This document shows positions 36,885 through 47,300 of a stretch of 64,000 nt of DNA, piece by piece. Under the pieces are notes generated by a model. It made no database searches and had not been told where the DNA came from. It was given only the letters and a program-made list of their open reading frames with translations. Made by a program: the position numbers and the translations under genes. The stretch's first letter is position 1. Each line of letters opens with the position of its first letter. The DNA is from Neoarius graeffei (lineage: Eukaryota; Chordata; Actinopteri; Siluriformes; Ariidae), in contig NC_083587.1 in NCBI RefSeq assembly GCF_027579695.1, positions 558,001-622,000 of the forward strand, given 5' to 3'.

Positions 36885-38588
36885 TTTTCTTACAGATGCT
36901 GTAATAGAGCTGTGATGACATCGCTAGTTACTGAAGAGACAGGGGGATGCTCCGACTGCCCAGATGAGGATTGGAGGGTAATGGAGTTAAAAGAGAGCGG
37001 CTCTGCTGATGACAATGAGGGGATAATAATGGATAGAGGGGGGAGTGGGCTTTGGTAAGCAGGGCCATGGATGGTAGTGAGGGTGGCGACATCAAAGCGG
37101 TTAAAATGCAGATTTAATGTATTTGCCCACTGCTTATCACCTGCTTCTGGGCCCTTTCCCTTATCTTTGCCATGGCCAGAGATTGTTTTCAGGCCCCTCC
37201 AAACCTCCCTTGCATGTTTCCTCTGGAGGCGCTCCTCAAGCTTCCTCTTGTAGGTGTCTTTCCCCTTCCTTATTGCCCCTTTTAACTCTTTCTGTACTCT
37301 CCTCAATTCCTCTTTGTCTCCAGATTTAAACACCCTCTTTTTCTCATTGAGTAGAGCCTTCAGTTCAGGGGTAACCCAGGGCTTATTATTTGCAAAGCAT
37401 TTCACTTTTTTTGAAGGGAACTGTCCATACAAAACTTCATATAGTCTGTAGCACAATGTACAATATTGTCAATATCCTCATCATCATCATCATCAGGATT
37501 GCACAGAACTTCCCATTCTGTCTTCTCAAAACAGTCTCTTAAAATCTCAGAGTTATCTTCAGTCCATTTCCTCACATATCTATACGTTGGTGGTTGTCTT
37601 TTCACTAAGGGTATGTAGTCAGGGAGAAGATGGACAAGATTGTGGTCTGAACAACCCAATGGGGGAAGGGGTAATGCTCTATATGCTTTCTTAATGTTAG
37701 CATAAAATAAGTCCAAAGTTCTATTATCCCTCGTTTTACAGTCTACATACTGTGTAAATGTAGGGATAGTGGCTGTCAAAGGGGCGTGGTTAAAGTCCCC
37801 AGAGATGAGGAGGAGGGCTTGAGGGTGAGATGTTTGTAATCGGGATACTACAGTGAGTAGAAAGTCACAGGCTGACATAGAAGCAGCTGACGGGGGAATA
37901 TACACAGCTATGACAATAACGTGTAAATTCTCTTGAAATTTGCAAAGGTCTGATACTAACTGCTAGAACTTCAATGTTCGGGGTGCAGCACTGTTCTTTA
38001 ACTCTAACGTGATATGGGTTACACCATTTGTTGTTCGCATATATTGCAAGCCCCCCACCTCGCTTCTTTCCACTCTCCGCTGCTCTCCTATCCGATCTCA
38101 CAAGTTGAAATCCATCAAGTGCTACATGCGAGTCAGGGGTGAGTTCATTCATCCATGTCTCTGAGAAGCACATGAGACTGCACTCCCGATATTGCCACTG
38201 CGTTTTGGTAAGCGTTATTAGCTCTTCCATCTTGTTCGGGAGAGATCTCACATTACCCATAATGACAGCCGGTACCAGTGGATTATATCGTCTTCTCTTC
38301 ACTCGGCACTTCACTCCCGATCTGCAGCCCCTCTTCCTTCTCCTTATTTCCACCGGGATCGTAAATCTATCCCAGGGGAGCACCTTTGTGCTGCGCAGTG
38401 CTAGCAACTGTTCTCGTTCGTAAACAATGGAGTCATGACCGAATGGGCCCGCTGATATAAAATTAAAAAGTCCCAGAAAGAGCAACAGGCATATCACTAG
38501 TCTCAAAAGTTGTGTATCCATACCCGCACGTCTCCGACTTAAAAACACAAAATATAAAACAAGCTGAATTGTATATAAGCAGAGTTCC
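36885..38588 (-). mobile_element. L2-type LINE, 5' part (endonuclease) without its 3' half
   Basis: Minus strand. 38590-37930: leader and first part of the AP endonuclease (VIMGNVRSLPNKMEELITLT, SLMCFSETWMNE, KKRGGGLAIYANNKW). 37905-37402: second part (LLISGDFNHA, GCSDHNLVHLLPDY). 37456-36890: linker and start of the reverse-transcriptase region (KPWVTPELKALLNEKKRVFK). The three parts lie in different frames, so at least two frameshifts are present. It stops before the reverse-transcriptase core, unusual because LINEs normally lose the 5' end. The left end abuts tRNA-like repeat DNA at about 38588. Confidence 0.88.
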
Positions 38589-39050
38589 ACACCAGAAGTG
38601 TGCTGGGCTCAGAACCCAGAGATCAAAACCATCTGCTGCTTTTTCTTGACAGTGGTGTTCTCAAAATTCCCAGCAGAGGCAATAAACTTCATCTATCTAT
38701 CTGACTATAAATTTATTTGCTGAAGGCAGCTTAATGGCCCACCATTCCATGACCTTGAAAATTGTCCACAAGGAGGCCTGATTTTCAGTGTTCTGTCACT
38801 AGTTTGGCATTGATCAGTGTCTTTGTATCACGAAGACAAGCACATAGACATTATGGGAATGAATTAAGGCCCACCCCCAGTACCAACAGCTGTCACAGTA
38901 TGTTACTCATGTCTAAGACTCACAACTTAGAGCTGTTTTGGTATCAAAGTGAATAAGGAAAAATCAGAGTCGATTTCATTGTTTTCTAACATTTTTCACC
39001 ATGTTGTTCTTAAGCACAAGACATAAAAAGACATAATACGTAATTAAACA
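38575..39050. repeat. tRNA-associated direct repeat, copy 1
   Basis: Matches 39495-39962 over about 460 bp, roughly 85% by eye: the tRNA-like start CAGAACCCAGAGATCAAAA, AAATTCCCAGCAGAGGC, CTATAAATTTATT, TAGTTTGGCATTGATCAGTG and TTTCACCATGTTGTTCTTAA occur in order in both. Confidence 0.85.
38588..38640 (+). pseudogene. Initiator tRNA-Met-like relic 1
   Basis: CCAGAAGTGTGCTGGGCTCA, GAACCCAGAGATC and AAAACCATCTGCTGCT follow initiator tRNA-Met (AGCGTGCTGGGCCCATAACC, CAGAGGTCGATGG, AAACCATCCTCTGCTA). The anticodon loop reads CTCAGAA, so CAT has become CAG. The 5' acceptor strand is lost at the L2 junction. Confidence 0.6.
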
Positions 39051-39276
39051 AGTGCTCTGACTTGTATACGTATATTCATGACTGATATTCATGAAATGAG
39101 GATGTGCTGACATTAAAGCCAGACTTTGCAAGTGTTTGACTTTGGTGCAGACCCAGCAAAGTATTTCAACTGAGCAAATTGAGTACACATAAAAGAAGAT
39201 TCTGTATCCAAGATGAGAAACATCTGAAGAACAATCCTAGCAGTTTCTGAGTGACTGTACTATTTCAGTAGGGTAC

Positions 39277-39345
39277 AGTGGTGACTGAATGGATAAGGCA
39301 CTAGCCTCTTAAACCAGGAATTGTGCCTTTTAGTCCCACAGGGGC
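39277..39345 (+). pseudogene. tRNA-Arg(CCT)-like relic
   Basis: GTGACTGAATGGATAAGGCA, CTAGCCTCTTAAACCAGG and AATTGTG line up with vertebrate tRNA-Arg(CCT), but the T arm is eroded and the anticodon reads CTT-like. D arm and anticodon arm are well kept. Confidence 0.65.
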
Positions 39346-39414
39346 TGAGTGGTGCAGTGAGAGTGTGCTGGGCCCATTACCCAGAGGTTGAGAGATTGAA
39401 ACCATCATTTGCTA
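39343..39414 (+). pseudogene. Initiator tRNA-Met-like relic 2 (best preserved)
   Basis: 72 bases from GGCTGAGTGGTGCAGTGAGA through GTGTGCTGGGCCCATTACCC, with anticodon CAT, to AAACCATCATTTGCTA. Cloverleaf arms largely pair. Differences from the initiator tRNA-Met consensus at the acceptor and T arms suggest a decayed gene. It sits directly behind the Arg-like relic. Confidence 0.7.
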
Positions 39415-39439
39415 GTTCTGAGGTCTTTGATGCCAATGT

Positions 39440-39484
39440 TTTCCATGAGCCAGGGATTGTGGGTTTGAGTCCTATCTCAGGTGT
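39440..39484 (+). pseudogene. tRNA-Arg(CCT)-like 3' fragment
   Basis: GAGCCAGGGATTGTGGGTTT then GAGTCCTATCTCAGGTG matches the anticodon-to-3' half of tRNA-Arg(CCT); the 5' half is unrecognisable. Confidence 0.6.
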
Positions 39485-39490
39485 GAGGTG

Positions 39491-39546
39491 AACAGCACCA
39501 GAAGCGCACTGGGCCCAGAACCCAGAGATCAAAAGCATCTGTTGCT
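39491..39546 (+). pseudogene. Initiator tRNA-Met-like relic 3
   Basis: ACAGCACCAGAAGCGCACTG, GGCCCAGAACCCAGAGATC and AAAAGCATCTGTTGCT; the same deletion in the T arm and the same CAG anticodon as relic 1, so the two were copied together in the 0.9-kb duplication. Confidence 0.6.
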
Positions 39547-39962
39547 TTTTCTCTCCAGTTTTTTTTCCAAAATTCCCAGCAGAGGCTATAAACTTCATCT
39601 ATCTATCTTACTATAAATTTATTCACTGAAGGCAGCTCACTGGCCCACTGTTCCCTGACCTCAAAAATTGCCCATAAGAGGCTTAATTTTCAGTGCACTG
39701 TCACTAGTTTAGCATTGATCAGTGTCTTTCTATCACATAGACAAGCATATAGACATTACTGGAATTAAATAATGCCCACCCTAAGTACCAATTGTTGTCA
39801 CAGTATGTTACTCATGTCTCAGATTCCCAACTCAGAGCTGTTTTAGTATCAAAGATCTTGGTAAGTGAATAAGGAAATATCAGAGTCGATTTCATGGTTT
39901 TCTAACATATTTCACCATGTTGTTCTTAAGCACAAGATATAAAAACACATAACACATAATTC
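39495..39962. repeat. tRNA-associated direct repeat, copy 2
   Basis: Second copy of 38575-39050, about 905 bp to its right in the same orientation. Confidence 0.85.
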
Positions 39963-40348
39963 ACAGAAACATTTCCTGTTGACTCAGGGCAGTTCAAAGC
40001 AGAATGTCTGTCCTCTTTCAAAAAACATGGAGAGGAAATGGGCATTTTGCTTTGTTTTGTGGGATATTAAAAAATGCCATCGGGAGTGATGGCAGAAAAA
40101 AAAGAACACTATGGAGCGCTTTATACACTCTGTGCACATTACAGTTGCTGTTTATTTTAACCAAGTAGGTACCAGATGGTGAAATAATTAAACACCAATG
40201 TGCTGTTTCTCAACCCCCCCCCCCAAATAAATAAATAAACACATAAACATAATAATAATAATTAAGAAAGAAACAACCCCAGAATCTTCAAACATATTGA
40301 AGCAATTCACTGATAAATCATTCAACATGTTGTCAAAAGCAATCTCAG

Positions 40349-40393
40349 GGTGACAAAGGTGAACAAGGACCCCCTGGTGAGCCTGGGCCAAAG
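40349..40393 (+). CDS. Isolated collagen triple-helix exon
   Basis: A 45-bp segment coding exactly five Gly-X-Y triplets, GDKGEQGPPGEPGPK, preceded by AATCTCAG and followed by GTAAGC. 45 bp is a standard collagen exon length, starting at a full Gly codon and ending after a Y codon as in real collagen genes. The Lys-Gly-Glu and Pro-Pro-Gly triplets are typical. No second collagen exon was found by eye within the window, so it is an orphan: either one exon of a gene with very long, repeat-filled introns, or a relic. The upstream pyrimidine tract is weak. Confidence 0.7.
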
Positions 40394-41029
40394 GTAAGCA
40401 TGCATGTATTATTCATTATTATAGCACAACTGATTTATTCTCATTCTGTGGCAAGCATGTGACCAGAAGTGGTAGAAGCAGACCAATTTTATACCCAAGT
40501 AAAAGTGCTAAGTCTTGTGTTTAAAAAAAAATCCTTCAGTTAAAGAATAAAAAAAGAATTCCTTAAATTACCTTGAAGTGCAAGAATAAAGAAAGCAAGA
40601 ATAAAGAAAGCTTGTTACCCGAGATTTTGGGTAACAGTAACTAACAAACTGAAGCTAGGTGTGTAATCTCTCAAACGTTAGCTAGCCTGTTAATAATTCT
40701 GACAATACAGCCTTGTTTACATGCTAGTAATAAGCAGATATAATACAAATTTGCTGATACAAATACAAAATACAGCTCACAACATATATTTGAAACAATG
40801 CTGCATTTTTTGGAGAGAAAAATATTGCTATTTAGTGTAAACACTCTGCTGACACATGTAAAATGTACATATAAATATTTCACCCTTTTATTTATGATTT
40901 CACATAAGCTAAAAATTTGATTGAAGCAATCAGAAGAGAAAAAATCAGGTAAAGTTCTGAAAAAATATGTATATCATAGAATTTTGAAATGTATTTATTT
41001 ATTTGCACATGATAAGTCAAGTCAAGTCA
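40394..41029. other. AT-rich spacer
   Basis: Simple A-rich and GAATAAAGAAAG-type sequence (two copies near 40583); no gene seen. Confidence 0.5.
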
Positions 41030-41546
41030 ACTTTATTGTCAAATATGCTATACATGCTCGACATACAGCACAGATGAAATTTCAGTCCTCTCTGACCCAC
41101 GGTGCAAACAGGCAATGCATTAAATAAAAATAAAAATAGAATAATTAAAAAAACAAACAATATAAACAGTATAAATAAACAGTATAAACACTAGATAAGA
41201 ACAAGACATAGACTAAACACTCAGACAATATAAACAGTATAAACACTAGATAAGAACTACACAAAGACTAAACACTCAAACAGACAATATAAACAGTATA
41301 AACACTCTAGATATGAACTAGACGTAGACTAAACACTCATATATACATACATATACACACACACAAACACACACACTGGTTCAAATAAACAAAACAGTCA
41401 AGGGCACTTGAGGTATAGCAGGTAAAAATGAAATAAGCAGTATAAACAAACTAGCAGCTGTTAAGATGAGGTAGTGCGGAATAGTGCAAATGAGCGAGGT
41501 AAAGTGAGATGTGCGGTCCCTGAGTTCAGTGTGTTAATGAACGATG

Positions 41547-41583
41547 AGATGTGTGTGTGTGTGTATGTGTGTGTTGGGGGGGG
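41547..41583. repeat. (GT)n plus G-run
   Basis: Short GT microsatellite ending in a run of G, inside the L2 3' region. Confidence 0.9.
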
Positions 41584-41604
41584 GGAAACTGTGAGGATGA
41601 CATG

Positions 41605-43062
41605 TCAGATGCTGAAGGGGGGGCAGGGGTGTGTGCGAGCAGAATCTGTGGCAGGAGCCAGAGGGGGGAGGAGAGGCACGACAGGGAGGGAGTTGAGCCT
41701 CCTGACTGCCTGGTGAAAGAAACTGTTCTTGACCCTGCTGGTTTTGGCCCGGAGACTCCGCAGTCTCCTCCCCGATGGCAGCAGGCTGAAGAGGCTGTGA
41801 GATGGGTGGATGGGGTCACCTGCAATCCTGATGGCTTTGCGGGTGAGGCGGGAGTTATAAATATCCATTAGAGAAGGGAGAGAGACACCAATGATCCTCT
41901 CAGCTGCTCTCACGATGCGCTGCAGAGTCTTGCAGCAGGACACGGTGCAGGCGCCGTACCACACGGTGATGCAGCTGGTCAGGATGTTCTCGATGGTGCC
42001 TCTGTAGAATGTGTGCATGATGGGGGCCGGGGCCCTTGCTCTCCTCAGTTTGCGGAGGAAGTACAGACGCTGTTGGGCTTTTTTAGCCAGTGATGCGGTG
42101 TTGTTGCTCCAGGACAGGTCTTCAGAGATGTGCACACCCAGAAACTTGGTGCTGCTCACCCTCTCCACTGCAGCACCGTCAATAGATAGTGGAGCATGCT
42201 GGGTGTGCTCTCTCCTGAAGTCCACAACAATCTCCTTCATCTTCTCCACGTTCAGATGGAGAATGTTGTCCTTGCACCACATGGCCAAGCGGCTCATCTC
42301 ACTCCTGTAGATTGTCTCATTGCCATTGTTGATGAGACCCACCACAGTCATGTCATCCACAAACTTAATGAAGAGATTTGAGCTGGATGTTGGTGTGCAG
42401 TCATGGGTCAGCAGAGTGAAGAGGAGGGGGCTCAGCACACATCCTTGGGGGGCCCCTGTGTTCAGTGTGATGGTGCTGGAGGAGTTGCTGCCGACCCGTA
42501 CAGTCTGTGGTCTCCCCGTCAGGAAGTCCAGCAGCCAGTTGCACAGGGAGCTGTTGAGTCCCAGCTGGTCCAGTTTATGAATGAGCTGCTGAGGAATGAT
42601 TGTGTTGAATGCTGAGCTAAAGTCTATGAACAGCATTCTGACATATGAGTCTTTTGTCTCCAGGTGGGTGAGGGCTGAGTGGAGGGCCGTGGAGATGGTG
42701 TCATCGTTCGAACGGTTGGACTGATATGCAAATTGGAAAGGGTCCAGGGTGGGGGGGAGGGCAGACTTGATATGTCTCATGACTTAGCCGCTCGAAGCAC
42801 TTCATGAGGATGGGAGTGAGTGCGACAGGGCGGTAGTCATTGAAGCAGGAGGGAGACGGCTTCTTCGGGACCGGGATAATGGTGGTGGTTTTGAGGCATG
42901 TTGGGACAACAGCCTGGCTCAACGAGATGTTGAAGATGTCTGTAAAGACATCTGTGAGCTCCTCGGCACAGTCTCTCAGGACACGACCAGGAATGTTATC
43001 AGGACCTGGGGCTTTCTGTGCATTTGTCGTCCTGAGAGCTCTCCTCACGCTGTCTGGGGACA
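41605..43062 (-). pseudogene. L2 reverse transcriptase
   Basis: Two overlapping minus-strand frames. 43062-42775: [63 protein letters not shown]. 42780-41605: [58 protein letters not shown], then the connection region. One frameshift near 42775 separates them. The active-site motif reads FVDD where these enzymes have F/Y-A-D-D, a change at the position before the aspartates. Would have copied its own RNA at a nicked target. Confidence 0.88.
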
Positions 43063-43074
43063 AATAAAAGAGAT

Positions 43075-45126
43075 TTACAAGAAAACATAAATGGAACAAA
43101 AACAGAAAACATGCTGGGGGAAGAACAAAAGCACAATGGCTTGTTTTAAGTCTTCCCCCATTTAAATTAACAAGTAATTAAAACAAATTTAACAAATTAG
43201 AGAATAACTATATTAACAATCGTAAATAATAACAAATAATAACAAAGATAGTAATAATATAATAATTGGTAACAAAATTATACATTAAACTGTAACTGGT
43301 ATCATAACTGAAATAAATATAAACAATGTCAATTGCAGATAACAAAATATAAGTTAATGAGTGAAAATAAGAAACGAATAAAATGTAACCTAAGATCTAT
43401 ACATAAAGTAAAAAAAGTATAATTGATTGATTTTGAATGGTGAATAAATATTGTACTAATAACAGAAGCCTGGTGCATGGTGTAGTGTAATATTTTACAA
43501 TTTGATCCAAGACTGAACTATATTTAAAGATAAAGGTCAAGTGTGGCTGGTGAATGAAAATAGGTGGTTTTTGAGATTGTTTAAAACTAATCATGGATGT
43601 AAAACTTTTAAAGTGGAGGGGGAGGTTATTCCATTCAATTACACATTTGTATTGAACACTCTTTTGACCTAGGGATGTTCGCACTAGGGGGATATGCAGT
43701 TGGTCGCTTTGTCGAGTTTTGTAAGCATGAAATTGGGAATTAAGATTTAAAAAACTATCAAACGTGTCTGGAAGAGAATTTCTAAGAAATTGGAAAGTGA
43801 AGATATTTAGCTGAAGTCTATTGATATCAATAATATTTAAAATCTTAAGCTTCATAAATAGAGGTAAAGAATGGGCATAAAAACTGGATCCGGTGGCCAT
43901 ACGAACAAATCTTTTTCGGAGTAGTATTAGGGGCTGTAGTGTAGTTTTGTAGGCACATCCCCATACAATATTTCCATAGGTCAGATATGGGTATATTAAG
44001 CTATTATATATGGTGATAATGGTTTGTTGAGTGAGAAGATGTTTGATTTTTCCCATAAGTCCAATAGTTTTAGATATTTTATTACATAACATGGCTATAT
44101 GTGGTTTCCAGGTCAGTTTGTCATCGATTATTACGCCTAAGAATTTAGCTTGACACTCTTGAGAAAGGGGTATACTTTTTAGTAAGATTTTTGCGTTATT
44201 TCTATTGTAGGTTTTATTTTTATTACAGAAAATAAGGAAGTATGTTTTTTTGACATTGACAGATAATTTGTTAGCCTCGAACCAGATAACAACTTTTTCT
44301 AATTCTTGATTAGCTAGTTTTATTAGAGTATTAAAGTTTGAGTGTGAAAGGAAAAGATTGGAGTCATCTGCAAATAAGATAAAGAAGATGATTGTGGAAG
44401 CTTGTGCAAGGTCATTGATGTAAATTAGAAATAGTAAAGGTGCTAAAATTGATCCCTGTGGTACTCCACATTGTACTGTTTTAAGTGTAGATTTAGTGTG
44501 GTTAATTGTTACATATTATTGTCTGTCAGACAGATAAGAAGAGAACCATTTTAATGCACAGTCATTTATGCCATATCGTTTTAGTTTGCTTAGTAGAATA
44601 GAATGATTTACTGTGTCGAATGTTTTAGATAAATCGAGAAAAATCCCAATGGTGTACTCTTTGTTGTTTATAGCTGAGGAAATTTTGTCCATTAACTGAA
44701 TCAGTGCCATAGAGGTGGAATAGCCCTTTCTGAAGCCATATTGGTGTTTGTATAGGATGTTATTATGATCTAAATGTTTCAGAAGACAGTTATATATTAG
44801 TTTTTCGAGAACTTTAGATATACAGGCAAGGGCAGATATGGGTCGATAATTGTTGATATTAAGTGGATCACTACTTTTAAAGATGGGAGTTACCTTTGCA
44901 ACTTTTAGTAAGTGAGGAACAACTCCATTTTGCAAGGAAAGAGTAAGAATGTGTGTAAGAGGGGCAATGATATAGGGCAGGGAAAGTTTTAGAACTTTAG
45001 CACTTATTTCATCATGCCCAGCAGATGAATCTTTTAGGTTTTTGACGATGTCTTTGATTTCGGCATTAGTTGGTGGTATAAAGGTCGATAAATTAGATTC
45101 TACTTGTAAGGTAATGTAATTCAGAC
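43075..45126 (-). mobile_element. Two-ORF LINE, 3' part
   Basis: Minus strand, the continuation of the LINE whose 5' part is at 54752-57560. It carries the reverse transcriptase and a long AT-rich 3' region (43075-43390) with AACAAATAATAACAAAG-type repeats. The split at 45127 is caused by insertion of DNA transposons: reading leftward, coding sequence resumes after the insertion with ESNLSTFIPPTNAEIKDIVK. Confidence 0.85.
43397..44935 (-). pseudogene. Reverse transcriptase of the two-ORF LINE
   Basis: 44935-44516: VVPHLLKVAKVTPIFKSSDP, NNYRPISALACISKVLEKLI, GFRKGYSTSMAL, GIFLDLSKTFDTVNHSILL. About 44470-44100: GSILAPLLFLIYINDL and the catalytic LFADDSNLFL. 44092-43397: C-terminal part with GKIKHLLTQQTIITIYNSLI and LRKRFVRMATGSS. 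An in-frame stop near 44514 and a phase change before 44092 break it. Motifs fit the jockey/CR1 group (Crack/Daphne-like), from memory of related elements. Confidence 0.85.
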
Positions 45127-45128
45127 CC

Positions 45129-45386
45129 AGATAGCAGATGGACGTTGAAACGGCGCCGATTCTTGGTTAGAATGGTCGGTTTCCGTCGTAAGTCAGAAAA
45201 TCAATGCTGAAACGGCGCCGTGAAACGTCGATTTCTCCGCTGTCGGAGAAGGTCGATTTATCACTGTTGAATCACCGTGGGTAAAGGTTGATCTGTCGAC
45301 CATCAGAGAAGGTTGAATATACGATGTTGAACCATCGTCACTTTTGCCGGCCAGTTTTCAACATTGGTAGGATGAGCAACTAATTG
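45129..45386. repeat. Left subterminal repeat region of copy A
   Basis: Repeated CGTTGAAACGGCGCCG, GAAACGTCGATTTCTCCG, GGTCGATTTATC, GTTGATCTGTCGACC and TGTTGAACCATCG. GC-rich compared with the host LINE. Dense short motifs near the ends are typical of CACTA-type transposase binding regions. Repeated in copy B at 47028-47300. Confidence 0.8.
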
Positions 45387-45685
45387 TTCAGAATATAAAT
45401 TCTGGCCTGTAGCCAGGGGGGATCAGAGGGTTCATTCGATCCCCCCCCCCCCGGACACACACGCCCCTTAAGATTACTCAAGATTTATTCATTTGTTCAT
45501 GTCCGATGAATATACATTGATTCACATTTAAATTTACAATATCAAATCCAGACTAATCAAAAAAGAAAAGTAGACTAAGTGAGGACGAGTTAGAAAAACG
45601 GGTTCATTTCTCCTATGTTTATGTTTACACGTTTTGTTCAGACTGCTTTACACCCCAATCCAGTGGGTGGCGGTAATGCCCCCAT

Positions 45686-46843
45686 TAGACCCCTTTCACT
45701 GACGTCACCCGAAACCGGAAGTAAACAAGCCCTGCGCCATATTGGAAGACCAACAAACTCGTGATTAGGGGGAAATAACGGCAGCGTGCGGTATGTGAAC
45801 CCACGAGGCACTTGGTTCATCAAAAACCTACAATGGTAAACTTTTGTGCTGTGTTAGGGTGTTCTAACAAAGCTGATGGGAAAGGTGAAAAGAAGTCTTT
45901 CTACAGAATACCAGCTGTGATTGAGACAACAAGCAAACCAAGGAGCTTTCTGCCGGGAGACAGAGAGAGGATTTAGCTGCTTTATGCAGAGCGGATCTGA
46001 ATACTTCAAGTCTATTTTGTTACTGGTAAGTCACTAGGCTAGAGTGTTGTAGAACATTTTTTAAAATGTTTACTGAATAAAAAATCCTTAATTTTATCAA
46101 ATATACTCTACTCTATATTTCATTTCTTTCTTTTGTTTTAATTTTCCTCCCTCCATCCCTCTTTGGATTTTAAATATAGTTTTTCCCCATGTCCAAATAA
46201 TTCAAATATATATAAATAAAAACAGATAAGTAGTAAATTAAAAATAAATTATGAAATAAAAAAATCCATATGCGCCAGAGAGAGAGGGAGGGATGAGGAG
46301 ACATGAGGTAGGGTGGCATTTAGAAACCCACAGCCTACTGCTGACTTTCTTTATCAATGCTGCATCAAATTAATTTTGGTTATGTTTTTCTGTTTCCATG
46401 TACAGGTGTCTGCGCCGCAGGAGGAATAGGCCACAATTATAAATTATAAATAAATCATAAAATGTTTCTAAGAACTTGTTCAAGTGTGTTCTGTTCCTTA
46501 TAAATGTTAAAAGTTATGCCTCATTAGATAGCTTGACAAACATTAGGAGAGGTGCATTGTTGCATGCATTTTTATATCCTGTTGTACATAAAACAGGACG
46601 TAGTCTACGCACATTGATATAAATTAAGTTTCACTTTCATGGTTGAAGTATGCATGTGTGTGTTCATCCTAGGCAAGAGCCCCGATGCTTTATTGTTAGC
46701 TAGTTTAATTTAGCCTGTTTTGCTTAATTTGTAGCCTTCCTGTTGTACATAAAACAGGAAGTAAAGTTGGATGAATCATCGCCGAAAATTAAACTATAAA
46801 TCGACCGAAATCCGTAGTTGAATAAAGGGTGAAAGGGGGTCTA
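45686..46843 (+). mobile_element. THAP-class element ends inside copy A
   Basis: TAGACCCCTTTCACTGACGT on the left and GGGTGAAAGGGGGTCTA on the right, with TA at both edges, like the ends of 26494-28035. The right end is also present in copy B (54565-54589), but the left end is not. Either a THAP-class element inserted into an ancestor of A and B, or these are inner ends of one composite transposon. Confidence 0.65.
45833..46025 (+). pseudogene. THAP zinc-finger exon in copy A
   Basis: MVNFCAVLGCSNKADGKGEK then KSFYRIPAVIE is a clear first half of a THAP domain (C-x4-C with GCSN, then FYRIP). The frame meets a stop after about 46 codons; a 1-base shift would continue with DLAALCRADLN up to a GTAAGT donor at 46026. 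DNA-binding part of a transposase. The C-x-x-H half is missing from this copy. Confidence 0.75.
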
Positions 46844-47027
46844 TTCTCTGTCGGCCACCATCCACTTTTCAACGTCGTTTCAACACAAACTTGTATGAGC
46901 AAAGCGGTGTTGAATCAACACCGGTGATCCACGATGATTCGACGGCGTATGGTCGAAGAACATGCCGATGATTCCCCGTCGAATCAACACCCTTTTGCTA
47001 TCTGTGGAGGGTCCTGTGGTCCTTCCC

Positions 47028-47300
47028 AGATAGCAGAGGGACGTTGAAACGGCGCCGATTCTTGGTCAGAATGGTCGGTTTCCGTCGTAAGTCAGAAAAT
47101 CAACGCTGAAACGGCGCCGTGAAACGTCGATTTCTCCGCCGTCGGAGAAGGTCGATTTATCACTGTTGAATCACCGTGGGTAAAGGTTGATCTGTCGACC
47201 GTCAGAGAAGGTCGAATATACGATGTTGAACCATCGTCACTTTTGCCAGCCAGTTTTCAACATTGGTAGGATGAGCAACTAATTGTTCAGAATATAAATT
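47028..47300. repeat. Left subterminal repeat region of copy B
   Basis: Near-identical to 45129-45386, with the same row of GTTGAA/GTCGAT motifs. Confidence 0.85.

Larger units (their letters stand above)
41030..43062 (-). mobile_element. L2-type LINE, 3' half
   Basis: Minus-strand LINE from within the reverse-transcriptase region (about 43062) to a 3' tail ending at AAGTCAACTTTATTGTC-like sequence near 41030, the typical fish L2/Rex-like 3' end. Between 41150 and 41400 the tail holds repeated ATAAACAGTATAAACACTAG motifs. It is 5'-truncated, the usual fate of LINE copies. It abuts the 3' end of another LINE at about 43070. Confidence 0.88.
45129..47003. mobile_element. Large DNA transposon, short copy A
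   Basis: Left end AGATAGCAGATGGACGTTGA; right end CACCCTTTTGCTATCT. The first 270 bp match the left end of copy B (47028-47300) and the last 735 bp match the right end of B (54016-54749), both nearly identical. The middle (45387-46268) is different and holds TAGACCCC-type ends and a THAP exon. So A is a short relative of B, lacking the two B proteins. Both ends are full of GTTGAA, TTCAAC and GTCGAT motifs. Confidence 0.8.

Noticed and set aside
39343-39414. Functional initiator tRNA-Met
   Set aside because: Mismatches in the acceptor and T arms and its place among decayed copies argue for a pseudogene, although the anticodon is kept.
41551-42615. Plus-strand frames across the L2 reverse transcriptase
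   Set aside because: Antisense shadows of the L2 coding strand.
45638-45823. 61-codon minus-strand frame
   Set aside because: Covers the end of the THAP-class element in copy A; antisense to the THAP leader, no domain.
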